DNA from: Pycnopodia helianthoides
Lineage: Eukaryota > Echinodermata > Asteroidea > Forcipulatida > Asteriidae
NCBI GenBank assembly: GCA_032158295.1
Contig: CM063249.1
Coordinates: 4,913,195 to 4,977,194, forward strand
Length of the DNA: 64,000 nt
Direction: 5' to 3'
Every line of letters starts with the position of its first letter. Position 1 is the stretch's first letter. Both the position numbers and the translations under genes were made by a program. A model generated the notes under the pieces. The model searched no databases and was not told the DNA's origin. It worked only from the letters and a program-made list of their open reading frames with translations. Of the stretch, positions 24,253 to 36,667 are shown piece by piece.

Positions 24253-27200
24253 CTATTGGACCATACATAGCTGTTCACTCAAATTCACACCAAGTTTTAT
24301 AAAGTTGCTAAACAAACAGTTTCAGCGAGCCATGGTTGGGCAGAATCATTTTGCATGACAGATACCGAGTAAAATATCATGACATATTCTGTGATTTGCA
24401 AACCTCAATGCCCCCCCCCTGACAAATTACTAGTTTTTAGAAAAGTGTATTATTATTGTTCAGACTGTTTAAAATTTTAGAAAACAAATGTCATGACAAT
24501 TTTATCAAAATAGATATAATGGGCATTAGACTATCTGAAGGAAACAAAAATGTGCACTTTCTAGAACAGTTAGTTGGTTATAAATACGTTTTGTAGCCGA
24601 AGTATTATGTCATATGTGGCAGAGGGTTTGTCCCTCCCCCAAGTTTTCCCATTTTGAACACACTCAATTTCCTCTTGTAAGGAAGTAACCCCTCCCCCTG
24701 TCAGGGTTCGACCTTAGCGGTGGTCCGCTGGCCAAACATGCCAGTTGAAATGGCAGCAGTGTTGTCTTTAATTTTTTTTTGTAACAACCAAAATCAGCTA
24801 TTGCTGGTTTTTTTTTTAGGTGTTCATAAACAATTTTACTTGAATATGAATGCATTTCAGAGGGACATATTTCACGGAAAAAATTGTTCTAGTATGAACT
24901 TCATAATCAGTAAGCTTGCAGACTAAAATTACACAAAGATATTTTTGATCCTTACCTATCCTGTATAATACCTTTAAGCAGGTGTTTCAATTTCTCCTTC
25001 TACAATTTGATTAATGATATTAATTGGACCCTTAGATGATACTTCACACATATTCCAGCGACACCTCCAGGATTTCAACTCCCACTCTTTAGCATCACAG
25101 TGTGCATTATAGACACATCGATCAGAACTAGGTCAATCAGGCCATTAAGGTTTGCATGCTCAATGTTTACCCCTCGCAACAAATCAATATTGTGTAGAAT
25201 TTGACTTCAATTATTTACTCTATCCTCAGCGAAGAGGATCAAAGTGGCTTGCCATGTCGCTGTTTACCTCCCCGTACATAGCAAATGTCAAGTGTCACAT
25301 GGTTTTCTGTTCCGACAGAGTGGACAAAACATATTTTCCCCCGAACGCTTCTAATACAGAAATACATTTTCCGCACACATCACTTGATGTGAAAATAACA
25401 CCACTTTACAGAAACACGCTTAGGGGGGGGGAATCTGCATTACTAAAAAAAAACATCAATTTTCACAGGGTTTACAAACGGAAACAAGTTTGCAGAACTC
25501 GGTGTGCCAGTGGGTTCTTCGCTAGAGTGCCGTACTGTGAATAACCACACCCTGGTGGATGCCTCAAGACCTTGGCTGGTGATGAGCTTAGTTTGTGAGA
25601 GTGTGGCCTTAAGTTCCAATCATCAAGAGAACCACAGTATCCGTTCTAGTTTCTACATTGTTGCTCTTGGAAGAATTACGTGTGAATGTCATTCTTTTGG
25701 GGGGGGGCTTGGCCATTTTTTTCCAGCAGAAAGTTCAAGTTCTTCACAACAGCTAAAAAGGGCGTCTAAAGGGGCCGTTTGAAGAGGCACATACGGGCAG
25801 GGCATTGGACGAGACATTGGCCCTTCCGAATGGCCTCTGTGGCCTCAGTGAAATTATAGACCTGTCTCTCTCAATAATGCAAGAACTTGTTCACTTGAAT
25901 CTTCACAGATTATTTCCAGTTGAAAACATGAATTGTCGTAGTGCGCTCTTCCCAATCAAAATTGTGCATTCTACAATTTTAGATTCATCCAGTGATCTAT
26001 ACGTGAGGGTTGGTCATTCCAAATGATATCTCGCCGAGGAAATACTTTTTTTTATCATCCAGACAATTCTGAAGATATTCTCAAGAGATGGTGATTGTCC
26101 TCTCCTCTTAAGTACATGAATTGGTCATTAGTGACAACTGGGTCAAAAATATCCTGCTAAGACGGCGGCGTTGCCGCTGCAGATGCATGGTTTAACATTA
26201 CACCTGCAGGACCCAGCTCGGCCTTGGAAGACGCCTGTTTGCGATGCCCCAATTTTCATTTAAATTATCCCCGCCTTTCACCGCCGGACTGAATCCAAAC
26301 TGCCAGCAGCGATCGGATTCATCACTCTCGGCCCGACTTCAGTGTGCGTGTTTTGCTTCTTTTTTTTTTAAAGGAAGTTTTCAATAGAAGAAATCAGACA
26401 AGCGTAACATCGTCTTCTACACAAAATTATCCACGGTGCATTGGGGGGTGGGGGTGGTTTTGCTTTTCAATGATTGTGTGACCGTCCGCATGACGATTCA
26501 ATCACAAAAGCTGCGTACAAAGGAAAATTGACAGTTCTCTTCATGGATCTATTGGTGAGCCGACACTGAACACGTCAACAAACGGAAGCAACACTTTGTG
26601 TCTGTGTCGACAAGCACAAACAGGCACCACAGGGGTCAGTCTGAGTAGCACTGGCTCTTGGGGATAACTATAGGAATTCTAAATCTAACCCTGACCAAGG
26701 AGGTTCCTAAAGAACACTTTTCGCACTTTGCATTGCTCTCCCTTAAAAGTTTGTCTGCTGGCCGAATACAAGTTAACACATCCCAGGACCAGTCAAAATT
26801 ATCTCCAACTTGTCCGGCTGGGCTGGCTATTTCAGTGTTTGAAAAGCGTGGATCCCTAATAATATTATTGACAAGGAACAAAGCTGGGGACCTAGTGTAA
26901 TGGCAAGCTTTAAAAGATGTGCTTAGGACCACGTCTGAACTATCTAGCCACAGCCAGAGTACTGCTAAGGCCTTTTCTTCAACTTTACATCTGCAGCCAT
27001 GGGCAGTAGCCACAGCCGCAGTCCGTGTTAATTCGTTTGGACACGGCCTGGAAAGTCTAGTCTTGTATTGGAAATCAGCAAGGAGCTTACAAAAAAAATA
27101 TGAATCAAGCGTCACTTTGAAAGGTGGCCAATTTGTTGCTAAGCAAACCTCGTCTGTGCTCACAATTTTACAAAGATTTGCACACTCCAATACAGATCCA

Positions 27201-28834
27201 TGTCCGGCATGGCAGCCACTAGGAAACGAAACTCAGACACACTCCGCACAACAACATCATTCCATTCTAATCCACCATCAGTCATTTGTTATCATTTATC
27301 ACCAGTAATAACTCGCAAACTACAACAATCAGATATTTTTTTTCAAAGGTCAATCTCAAATAAATTATAGATAATTGGGATGAAAGGTTGCACTTAAAGT
27401 TAAAGGGGGAGACGTACAATATTAGACAACGATTTCAAGTTCTGTGTGGGAACGATTATTTTGATTGAAGTGAATCTTTTCAGTTGTGAAAGCAAGGAAC
27501 TTCAGCGACTAGTTCTATAAACCCGTAGACCTGAAGATAATGGTGTTCAGTTCAGTACTCAATGGATATGGGAGGGCCAACTCTAAATAGAGAAAACCCA
27601 GGTAATTAGTAACTGGTAGGGGCTGGAAACTCCGGTCTGAGGCGAGACTCTGCAAGGCAGGGCAAGATACATGTACCACCAAAGCCAGCCCGATTCCCAC
27701 ATCTCAACAAATGTTTCTGTTTTCCCACAAACCATTCAATAGTACGAACCTATACCTCCGGGAATTTCCCTTCTAAATCATTAGGGATGATCACGTTCTT
27801 ATTAGGGAAAATTTGTCAGCTTTTTTAATGATGCTCTTTTTTATTGAAATTGAAAGCTTCCCGGAAGGGAGCCGCAGAAGGGAATTTCCATCCTCGCTGG
27901 AACATTACGTGGGTAAATTTACTCTTCGCTGAACCAGCAGGTGTCAAATAACTATGATACCAGTGTTGCAAAGCACCCTTTCAATGTCGCAGATTAAAAA
28001 GGCGCAAAATAATAATCCCATCTCAAAAAGGTTTTCCTCATCACTTTCTTACGTTTGAAGAGAAAAAAAAGAGAGAGAGAGAGAGGAGAAAAACACAGAG
28101 ACGGGAAGTGCGCTATCTGCACTCCAAAGAATGGCCAACATTTAATCTCTTTGTCAAATTCTTTCGGGAACCCCCCCCCTCGGTCCGGTCTCCGAATCAA
28201 GAGTCAGGCGAGTAAACACAATCACTCAATCATTAAGTACAGCAGCCTGGCTGACAACAATGGCATACCACTTCAATCTCAATATATCACCAAAGTGCCA
28301 GCCCTGAGAGTGTGCCAACCACCTCGGCGAAAAGAAAAAAAAATACTCGCTCCCCTTTCTCAAGCTGCCCCTTAGACACACTCCCTCACTCTCTCGCTGG
28401 AATTTACTGCTGGATGGAATTACTCAAGATTGCTGGATGGGGTTACCCTCTGATTCTTAAAGGTGCGCACTTTGGGTGGAATGTTTGTAATTTATGTATC
28501 CAGACTTGATCTGAAGTGTGTACATACATATAAAATCCAAAATGTTCAAGCAACATGTATGCATTTTATTCCACTGCATTGTGTTGAAGAGCTGAAAGAT
28601 CAAGAACCAAGTCATGTTGATGGGACCCAAGCCAGGAATTTCCCCATGCACAAGGTAGGATATTTGGAAAAATACGCTCAAATTGTGCGCCAATATGTGC
28701 AAATTTCAGTAGAAATGCAAACTTGTTTAAATTTTTTTACTTTTTAAAGATTAATTTTACAAAAAACATCCAGATAGAAACCATTTAGAATGCTCCAGAT
28801 TGCACAGTAGGGCTTTTAAAACCAAGATAAACAC
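24253..28834. other. Unannotated, less AT-rich intronic stretch
   Basis: No recurrent family from this window was seen, apart from a family-K-like word at about 24702. The stretch includes the longest open frame (184 codons, 26636-27190, minus), without a known domain. It also holds non-repetitive, GC-richer segments (26150-26360 and 27740-27900) that could be regulatory. An AG-rich microsatellite lies at about 28062-28095. Confidence 0.35.
27760..27889. promoter_or_regulatory. Candidate regulatory segment with two kappaB-like sites
   Basis: A perfect palindrome, GGGAATTTCCC, lies at 27760-27770, and a second site, GGGAATTTCC, at 27880-27889. An ETS-like CCGGAAG lies between them (about 27861-27867). 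This is non-repeat sequence in the AUTS2-like intron. The motif matches are visible; enhancer activity is inference. Confidence 0.3.
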
Positions 28835-28950
28835 CAACTAGAAAACATTCCGAAGACCTTGTTTCAATTCAGCGTCTTTTGGCCAAACTTCCAAAACTTG
28901 AGTCCAGAATGCCCAAACAGTCCGGAGAAAATTCTAAAGGGAGAACCATC
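28835..28950 (+). repeat. Paired repeat M, copy 2
   Basis: Partner of 20525-20640, with TTTTGGCCAAACTTC and GTCCAGAATGCCC. Roughly three quarters of positions appear to match by eye. Confidence 0.7.
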
Positions 28951-29486
28951 ACCCAAGCTGTCAATGTCTCTGCTGTCCCTTTTTTCAGTTTTATTTCCAC
29001 AGAGGATAATCCCCGGGGATTGTTTAACATTTTCAAGGGGTCTAAGATCAGAAACAAGACTGGCTGACAGAAAAAAACAACAAACTCAACTGACAATCTT
29101 TAAGGTTACTCCTTTATAATTCCAAAGAAGGAAATTATTCTAAAATATAAAATAGACCACCAGATGGTAGTCTTTCCTCCGACTCTACAAACAATGTCGT
29201 GAATTCTCAAGAGAAAAAGGATCATATTTTGAAATGCAAATATCAAGATGCAAGTCCTTATGCAAGGGAAACTAATACTATACTATTACAAAATAAAAGG
29301 GATGAACAGAGATTAGTTAAAGCACTTTGGTGGGTTTTTTTAAATCGTTTATGTCGTTTCCATCACTGATGGTGACCCATTTTAATTTTCCTTGTTCCTT
29401 TGGCAGTAAATGATTTCTGGTGCATAAAAATGATTTCTGGTGTATAAAAATGCCAAAATACATTGTATGTATTGATTAACCTTTTA

Positions 29487-29636
29487 GGCCTGGAATTACA
29501 CATGGCCTCTAATTGCCCCTGGTCTTGGCCTTGGTGCCCCTTTAAAAGTTTTCCCCTAGACTTAAATCATCCAATGGAAGCGCTCTTTGCAAAATGAAAA
29601 TGGCCTTGCCCTCTCCAAGATGAAATTCCAGGCCTG
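29487..29636. mobile_element. Short inverted-repeat element family N, copy 1
   Basis: 150 bp bounded by GGCCTGGAATTACA and TGAAATTCCAGGCC. A second copy lies at 55932-56057. The interior holds CAATGGAAGCGCTCTTTGC, which recurs in diverged form in the other copy. Confidence 0.75.
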
Positions 29637-30187
29637 TCGTTTGCCCTCTTGATTCCCTCTCCTCCTTTTTTTAACACACTTTCAGAGCTCCTTTTAAAAT
29701 TGAAAAGTCAGTAGTAATTCTCCCAACCTTCGGATGTTTATCTTTCTAGGATTTTTTTCCAAATTTGTCCGATTACAAACAAAGCGTTGAAATTATATTA
29801 ATTTTGCCCAGACAGCTTTTAAGTACTCCTGTGTTTAGATTCACCACCTCCTGGCATCCATGCACTTGTTTACTCAACACATTGCCAATAATGTGCTAAT
29901 TTGAATTCCAAACAGCACCGGACATCTGATGGATGTAACAAACTCATCCTATATGCTGGGTAGAGCTATAATGCTGGGTTGGGTTGAGCCCACACCAGTG
30001 GGTCCTACAAGGACGCCTTCTAATCATTAAAACAAGATGTCATACTGCGTGTGGCAGTTCACTTCATTTCATACAGGAAGAACTGAAACTCTCCTCCTGG
30101 ACGTGTTAAAGCCATCATGGACAAACTTTAAAGGGCAAGAGACATTTCTTCCTGGTAACATTAAGCTAATTCCATGGAGCTTAGAAC

Positions 30188-30434
30188 TTAAAGGGTCACG
30201 TTGCCTTCGGATTAGGTGCTTTGGGCTATAAAGACGTTCGTTATGAATTGAATATGGTTAGAAAGTTGTTTTAAAAGTAGAGTATCATGATTCACACAAA
30301 TTTCCCTCGAAATTGTGTGGTTTTTTGTTTTACTTCGTAAACTAACACGGTCGGGCTTTCCAACCGTATCCATTTCATAACAAACGCTTTTACAGCCCAA
30401 AGCGCCCAATCCGAAAGGCAACATGTCCCTTTAA
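30188..30434. mobile_element. Fold-back MITE family D, copy 1
   Basis: About 250 bp. TTAAAGGGTCACGTTGCCTT at the left and AAGGCAACATGTCCCTTTAA at the right, with the arms continuing inward (TGGGCT, CGTT-rich). The middle has CTTCGTAAACTAACACGGTC. Related copies at 36668 and 43686. Confidence 0.87.
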
Positions 30435-30489
30435 CAGATTTGGTTCTCTCAACAAAACAGGGAAGTATCTTGTTCCGCCATGGTCTGAG

Positions 30490-30575
30490 ACAACAGTTTC
30501 AAATAACACTTGGCTGGTAACCACACTTGGCTGGTTACCTATTTATGCTAATTGCTATGAGCAATACTGCCATCA
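30490..30575 (+). repeat. Repeat family J-like fragment
   Basis: Two adjacent CACTTGGCTGGTAACC/GGTTACC words and GAGCAATACTGCC resemble the 3' part of family J. Weak similarity. Confidence 0.4.
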
Positions 30576-31363
30576 GAAATGTGTGTTCTTTCATTTACTT
30601 TCAAGGTGAAGGTAGCAGATTACCAACAACAACAAATAAAACTTCTTACAATTTCTTTAAATAATGTTCTCACTAAGTCATCAATTTTTATTGTGATGAT
30701 TTCAACAACATGCTCAGTTAGGCCTATAGCATTTTTGTTATAAAGAATTTTAATGAGGGTACAGAAAATGCTTTCAAGAGCTTTACACATGTACCTATTC
30801 AAAATCTAACCAACTCCCATCCATCATATTTATGCGATTGTGAGTTCAACTTTGGGCTGTCATTATCCAAACAAACTTTGACGATTTTACACCCGATGGG
30901 CATTTTTTTCAGGGAAGATGAACTTGAACAAATTTGAGTCTCCGATCCCCTGGACAATTCTTCCACAAACGTTAAACGCTAATTAACCTTGAATTGTTGC
31001 GACGGTCTCCTATCCGTGGCCAATTAAATAATGTATAGTCAAGTGATTAGATAAGTGTTTATTTTAATATCAATTACATGCACAGATTGAGCCATTAAAT
31101 TGAATGACAACAATTTCTTCTTTGGCACGCTGAATACAATTAGCCGATTGGTATCGCGAATGATACTTAAAGAGTGTGCAATGGTAAGATTGAAAATATA
31201 AATGGTCACAAATTTGCACATAACGTAGGCCTACTTGGTAAAGATGGTTATCTACGAATTGAGATGCATTTTAGGCCAACCTTGTCCTTAAGAACAAAAT
31301 CGGTAATATCTGGCCTGATCTTCAACAAGTAATAGAATCAAAGGATTTACAACTTGAACAAAC

Positions 31364-31680
31364 TTAAAGGGACTCGGGTCATTAGATGGTTTTCGTCAAC
31401 GTAATGCTTTATTTTATAGGCCAAACTATCAACAAAGACAATAAAAGTCACCTAGTGCAGGTTTCAGCTGAATACAGTGTCTACTGGCTGAGAAAACTGT
31501 GCAACAAAAACTGTAAAGGGAATTTTCATCAAGAACATCGAATCCATCCACGTTCAGCGAGATGACATCAGGTATCAACCGCGTCTCTGGCCGCAGCATT
31601 CACAAACGGACACCACGGAAATTTGAATCCCCCAAAATCGTCAGAAGGCGATCTTTGGAGTTCAAATTTTGTCAACATAC
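31364..31680 (+). repeat. Repeat family F copy
   Basis: Begins TTAAAGGGACTCGGGTCATT. Contains AGGTTTCAGCTGAATACAGT, GTCTACTGGCTGAGAAAACT and GCCGCAGCATTC. The right boundary is uncertain. Copies at 1180 and 11981. Confidence 0.7.
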
Positions 31681-31689
31681 TGTTATTGA

Positions 31690-34150
31690 TGTCTAATCAT
31701 CAGGGGGGGGGGTAATTTTAGATGATATAATTTCACAAGTTTTTACTACCATTACCATCTTTATGACAAGGAGGCTTTTTTGGGGGGCGGGGGATCACTA
31801 CCAAAGTACATGTATGACCCTATATTTAACCCCAACTCCCTTGACTGAGTAACTACTAACCTTCATTATAATCTATCTGAATTACAACAACATGGTGGTA
31901 TGCCTGATCCCATGAGTGATTTACAAGGATCCTTCCCTCACTCTAACAAAATCCAACACCATATGGTAACTCAACACCCCAAACTGTTGGACTCTGATTA
32001 ATGGTGGTATGCCCGATCCCAATGCAAGTTCAGTCCTCTGCCCAGCAGAATTAAACACAGTTGGATTTTGAAGGGTTGGTTATGGTAGGGTTCAATAAAA
32101 TGACAACTGAAAGAGATAAACCTTCACAGTGACCTCCACTGTGTTTGATCATTTTTGTTTTGTTTTTTATTTTGTGGTTATGGATTCCCTACCACATTAA
32201 TTATAAATGATCATAGCTTAGAGCTTCACATACATTAAGTTACCTAGGCAATAAAGCAATGACAAGTTTTACCTCACTGCATAATTTCAAGGCCATAATT
32301 TGCTGTAGTTAAATTCTGAGTGGATCAAGAAGTAATAATGTACATGCAATTCCGTGGAAAGGAAAAAAAAACTACTTCAATATCCGATTATAATGGTACT
32401 GATGCGGTGGTACAGTGTGTACGTGAAAACCGTACAGAATAGACAAAGACTAATACAGCACATTTCAAAATTGACTCGCACATAATGGGGTTCGATTTTC
32501 TTGTTAATGTATTTTTTTTTTTCTCCTCCTTTATTTGTTCCCCCCCCCCCCCCCCTAAAAGCAAAATAAAATTATTTATTTAGTATTAAATGACTTCATG
32601 GTCATGGATGACAGGTCCGGAATCACACGAAGCCCACTCATGTCCCATTGTTCTGGTCTCGGCAGAGTGCCCCTTCCAAGGTTTCCATCTAGACGAATCT
32701 GCGATGGATGAGCCCTCTCCGCATAAAATTTATGAGTCTTTTAGCTATACAATTGTGATGTTCTGAAGTGTGCAGATAATTGCTTAGTGGTAAAAAGTAT
32801 ACAACTTCTATTCATGGAGCACAAATACTGACTGACAGCGGCAACACACCTATTCGTTTTACCCAATCTATTTCACTCAGAGTACTTCGAAATTCCATAC
32901 TTTTAAAAGTTCTGAACTATTTCACTGTAATTTTAAATACGAGTACCCTATGTAAATCGTATCTCCTCAAATTAAAAACAAAACCAAAGAAGAGTGATTT
33001 CTCAAACTTTGATACTCAATCATTTGGGTGACAGTTGATTTTGATGCCTTCAGATGATTTCTTGTTTTGAAATGGATCAACAAAGCTAACCTTAATGTGA
33101 GTTAATGTCGTGGCATTAAGTCAGTGTAATGAACTGATTGTTGTTGCGATCACCAGGGTATTGAAAGCTGAAAACAAAGGCCAGAGTGTCCATCTTGACC
33201 AAAACCCGCAGGGGAATTCCAGCTAAGCTAGGAAAAGATTATTATGCAGAACTAATACTTTCATGAAAATTGTAAACATCCCGATATTATCCCTCCCCAC
33301 TCCCACCCCCCCCCCAATTCTCGTATTTCAATCAAAACCTAATTTGTGTGGGCCAGCAATGCGTCTGACTAGTTTTGTTCTTTAGCATTTTTGCTTCGAA
33401 AGCCGAGATGAAAAGGGGGAAGGATCTTGGCCTATAATCTTTAACCCTCTTTTAGTTTAACCGGTGAGTCATTTTTTTGTTCCCTTTTCTTTGGTAATAA
33501 TAATTTAATCTGCTTTAACATAAAGAGCAGAAGTCATTGCACTTTTTAAGCATCCAATACAGTCCCAGTTTGAAATGTTAAAACATTTGTTTTGGAATCA
33601 ATTTATTTACGACTGTGCATTCTTTCTAGTGATATTAGCAACTGCCAAGGTTTGGACATCAGTGGAGAGGTAGTAAAACTGAATTTCAACTATCTGGGTA
33701 TTTCAATTGACTGAATTGACTGATGGGACCCGGTTCCATAAAGAGCATGGATTATCATCAATTAGATGGCAAGGCCATTTTCATTTTGCAATGGGTACAA
33801 TGTACTTCCACTGGAAACTCTTAAACTCTACGGGGAAACTTATGAAGGGGCGCCAAGGCAAAGACCAAGGGCAACAGAGGACATGGTCCATATGTTATTC
33901 CTGGCTCATAATGGTACAGTATGTGCAAAAAAATTCAATAATTTGACAAACATTTAAACATTAAGAAATTACACATAAGGCAATTCCCTGATAGTGGTTA
34001 GGTCCTTCACAGTTGATTGATTTCTTAATCCTTAACTTTATTTGAATTATAGTCTGGTATTATTGCACTTTTCTGTACAATGTCTTCTCTATGCCCAACT
34101 TCTCCACACCATGTGTGCACACAACCACTGTCACAGTGATTCCTATACTT
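31690..34150. other. Unannotated intronic sequence
   Basis: No gene or recurrent family recognised. A poly-C run of 16 lies at 32540-32555 and another of about 10 at 33306-33315. Confidence 0.35.
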
Positions 34151-34154
34151 CTAG

Positions 34155-34520
34155 TCATTCCTACTTGTACGTGGTCCTAGGTATCTAGTCACCCCCACGT
34201 GGTTCTAGGTTTCTTTTCACACATGGTTCTAGGTTTTCTCGTCATTCCTACTTGGGTTTATCCTCATTCCTACTTGGTTTTAGGTTTCTTTTCACACATG
34301 GTTCTAGATTTCTCGTCATTCCTACTTGGGTTTATCCTCATTCCTACTTGGTTTTAGGTTTCTTTTCATTCCTACTTGGTTCTAGGTTTCTAGTCATCGA
34401 CATTTCTACGTAATTGTAGGTTTCTAGTAATTCCTCTGACATGGTTCTAGGTTTCTAATCATTATGACTATGGAAAGGTTTCTTTGTGGTTCTATGTTTC
34501 TAGTCATTCCTACATGCTTC
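34155..34520 (+). repeat. Minisatellite, about 28-bp units with a 75-bp higher-order period
   Basis: About 12 units built on GGTTCTAGGTTTCT followed by AGTCATTCCTACTT. Between about 34216 and 34365 a larger unit containing TTCACACATGGTTCTAG repeats with a period of about 75 bp. Lies in the AUTS2-like intron, about 760 bp from the exon. Confidence 0.88.
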
Positions 34521-35280
34521 TTACGTCCGTATGCAAAACTGTTAGACTGCAACAATCCCATTGTCTGGTCCAGTTCATTTACTTGGTGATCCACCACAAG
34601 GGTTCTGATTGTGCCTACCCGAAAAACAGCCCCATTTTATAATTATGTCATTTACATAATGGCGCTTAACGTTATGGCACAATGGTCAATCAATGTTGAG
34701 CCGAATGACACATTAGGCCAATGTCAGACCATTGTTTACAATTCCTACAATACAATTGCATAAGAGGAATACAGACATCAAAACTTTTCTAGAACTTGAA
34801 ATGGGAAAAGGTTATAATAATGCCTTAGTTAAATGGGTCACCTGGGCCGAGTCAGTTAATAATGCCAATGGGCCAGTCAGATATTTGAGCTATTGACTTT
34901 GTTTGCTGACTCATTTCCTAAGGTCGGTTGTCATTCTTCCTTTTGTGATGAATACTTATTGACCGTAGGACCAGTCATTGTTTTTAAATTGGACATAACG
35001 TTCCATGGTTTTAAAAAGCAAATGTTAAATTTGATGCATTTTATCAACCACAGTTTTTCCCCCGATTCTGTTGACTGCGCACTCCTTAGTCTGTAGTGTT
35101 ACTGAACAGTCAGTGATCTAACCTATGAAAACGTTAACACAGATAGTCTTGGAAGTGGACGTTCAAGTTCAATGGGCTTTCAACTCCGAGTAAGATCGAC
35201 AGTTAAGTTAGTACTTCAATCAATACACAAAAGAGACAAAAAATGAAGTCAGAAAAAATCATCCAATGATTAAAACTTAC

Positions 35281-35565
35281 CTCCAGAGCATCCAGTGTCG
35301 AGTAGCTGGAGATGGCAAAACCGTCAATTATATCCTCATCATTGGAGCTGGAACGGGAGCACTTTCGTCTCTTGAGCCGGTGTCGTGTCCTCTCCCTGGC
35401 ACCCCTTGGGGGTGGGGGACCGTCATCATCATCATCCCCACTACCCCCATTATCCTGTGATTTATGCTCACCGTTTTGAAGCATTTGCATTTGTCTTTGC
35501 TTCATCTCCTGTGCACGTTCACGCCGGCGAGTCCGCTGCGAACATTTCTTCTTCTCGTTCTCCAT
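35281..35565 (-). CDS. AUTS2-like: AUTS2/FBRSL1-like protein, first coding exon
   Basis: The exon encodes 95 residues from ATG (35565-35563) to a phase-0 donor, GAG|GTAAG. The start has G at -3 and G at +4, and an in-frame TAG lies 18 bases upstream, so this ATG is well supported. In order, the exon encodes a basic lysine/arginine-rich start (residues 1-25), a glutamine/methionine patch, a GDDDDDGPPPP spacer (43-53), a second basic and serine-rich block (54-74), then NDEDIIDGFAISSYSTLDALE. The last segment matches the N-terminal signature of vertebrate AUTS2 and FBRSL1 (EDIIDGFAMTSF...ALE). The family comprises nuclear chromatin regulators linked to variant Polycomb repressive complex 1 and to neural development; function here is inferred from the family. 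Which of AUTS2, FBRSL1 or FBRS it corresponds to cannot be decided from one exon, and an echinoderm would be expected to have a single pro-orthologue. Confidence 0.85.
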
Positions 35566-36090
35566 GCCCGGTACACTGCTCTACGGACGCCCAGAGAATC
35601 ACCCACGTCGTCGGTGGGACAATTCCGGGTGTTCAGAGCCCCTAAACGGCTTAAAATCGGCCAGATTTGGTGGTAAATTTAGTAGAAACTTGAATCTGGG
35701 TTTCCAATAGGAAAACACTCCTCTTCCTTTCACATTCACTGATGTCCATTTTTACATTGAGACCTCCATACCATCGCCGAGTACCAGCTAAGTCTTTTTT
35801 TTTAGCGGATGAACACAAAACTTGCGTGAGGGCGCTATTGCATGATCGATTTTGATCGGCAAAGTAGAAAATAGACAGCATGTACGTCCGCCAGAAAAAT
35901 AGTTCATAATAATAATGTTAATTATAATATTCAATCTCTATACATGTACATTCATTGTTACTGATGTGGTATTTGTTAACAATCAGAGGATCATTTTACC
36001 GTGAGCACACGTGGAGCTTCGGAGACAGCAGTCTATTGACATCCAGGAAAAGAGATCAATCAATTATAAATGCCCGACAGGTGTCTAGGT
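35566..36090 (-). promoter_or_regulatory. 5' UTR and probable promoter region of the AUTS2-like gene
   Basis: This sequence lies directly upstream of the AUTS2-like start codon on the minus strand and shows no repeat family seen elsewhere in the window. It is somewhat richer in CpG close to the ATG (35566-35660). No convincing TATA box or initiator was seen, so the transcription start is not placed. Confidence 0.35.
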
Positions 36091-36094
36091 AAAG

Positions 36095-36180
36095 AGAAAC
36101 CGCTGGTTCAGGCTAGGATTCGAACCAATGCAAACAAAAACTGTGGATAGTAAGCAATGCCCTTAACTGTTTGCCCACAG
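36095..36180 (-). mobile_element. Possible tRNA-derived SINE fragment
   Basis: The reverse complement carries a B-box-like GGTTCGAATCCTAGCC and an upstream G-rich arm, but the A box is unclear. Could be a worn SINE head. Confidence 0.35.
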
Positions 36181-36667
36181 CGTCGCTGAATACCTTCGCA
36201 TAATTTTTTTGTGAGTTGTCTTTAATAGCCATGCGGCATAATGCATGCCCTGCCCCCCCCCCGCGCAAAATCCCTGTAATTTGTAATGTTAATGTTTCGT
36301 AGAATTTAGCGAATGTATTATTCAAAGTTGAGACAATTCTTTCCCATTCGATAAACGTCAATATTTTTGTCTTTCTTATTTCTTAATTTATTTCTTATTT
36401 ACTATTTTATCATTCATTCGATCTCACAAGTGAAAAGACAAGGCTGGTTTAAGTAAAAGGTCAACGGTAAATATATTTATTGCTGAAAGTCAAATTTTAT
36501 GTAAACTTTACACCTTCACCAGTGTCGAGAATTATTCCCATCTGAACTTTGTTTTTCCAAGTTTGAGAAAATCAACCGACAACATTCAGTTCTCATTTCG
36601 ATTCTGTCAATTTAGATGTAGGAAAACAATTGAGCATGTACACGCTCACCTGAGCATGCAGTAACCA

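Larger units (their letters stand above)
1..35280 (-). other. Inferred first intron of the AUTS2/FBRSL1-like gene
   Basis: The coding exon at 35281-35565 ends in a consensus donor (GAG|GTAAG) in phase 0, so transcription continues leftward through this stretch. I looked for the next family exon, which should be basic and lysine/arginine-rich, and recognised none. A very long first intron is typical of vertebrate AUTS2, so a 35-kb or longer intron is plausible. The stretch holds MITEs, fold-back repeats, two SINE copies, a minisatellite and unique sequence. A small or divergent exon could be hidden here. That this is one intron is inference. Confidence 0.6.

Noticed and set aside
26636..27190. 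184-codon open frame on the minus strand, the longest in the window
   Set aside because: No recognisable domain, composition typical of random translation, overlapping frames open on the other strand, and no splice or homology support.
35266..35676. Plus-strand frames opposite the AUTS2-like exon
   Set aside because: Shadows of the real minus-strand coding exon.
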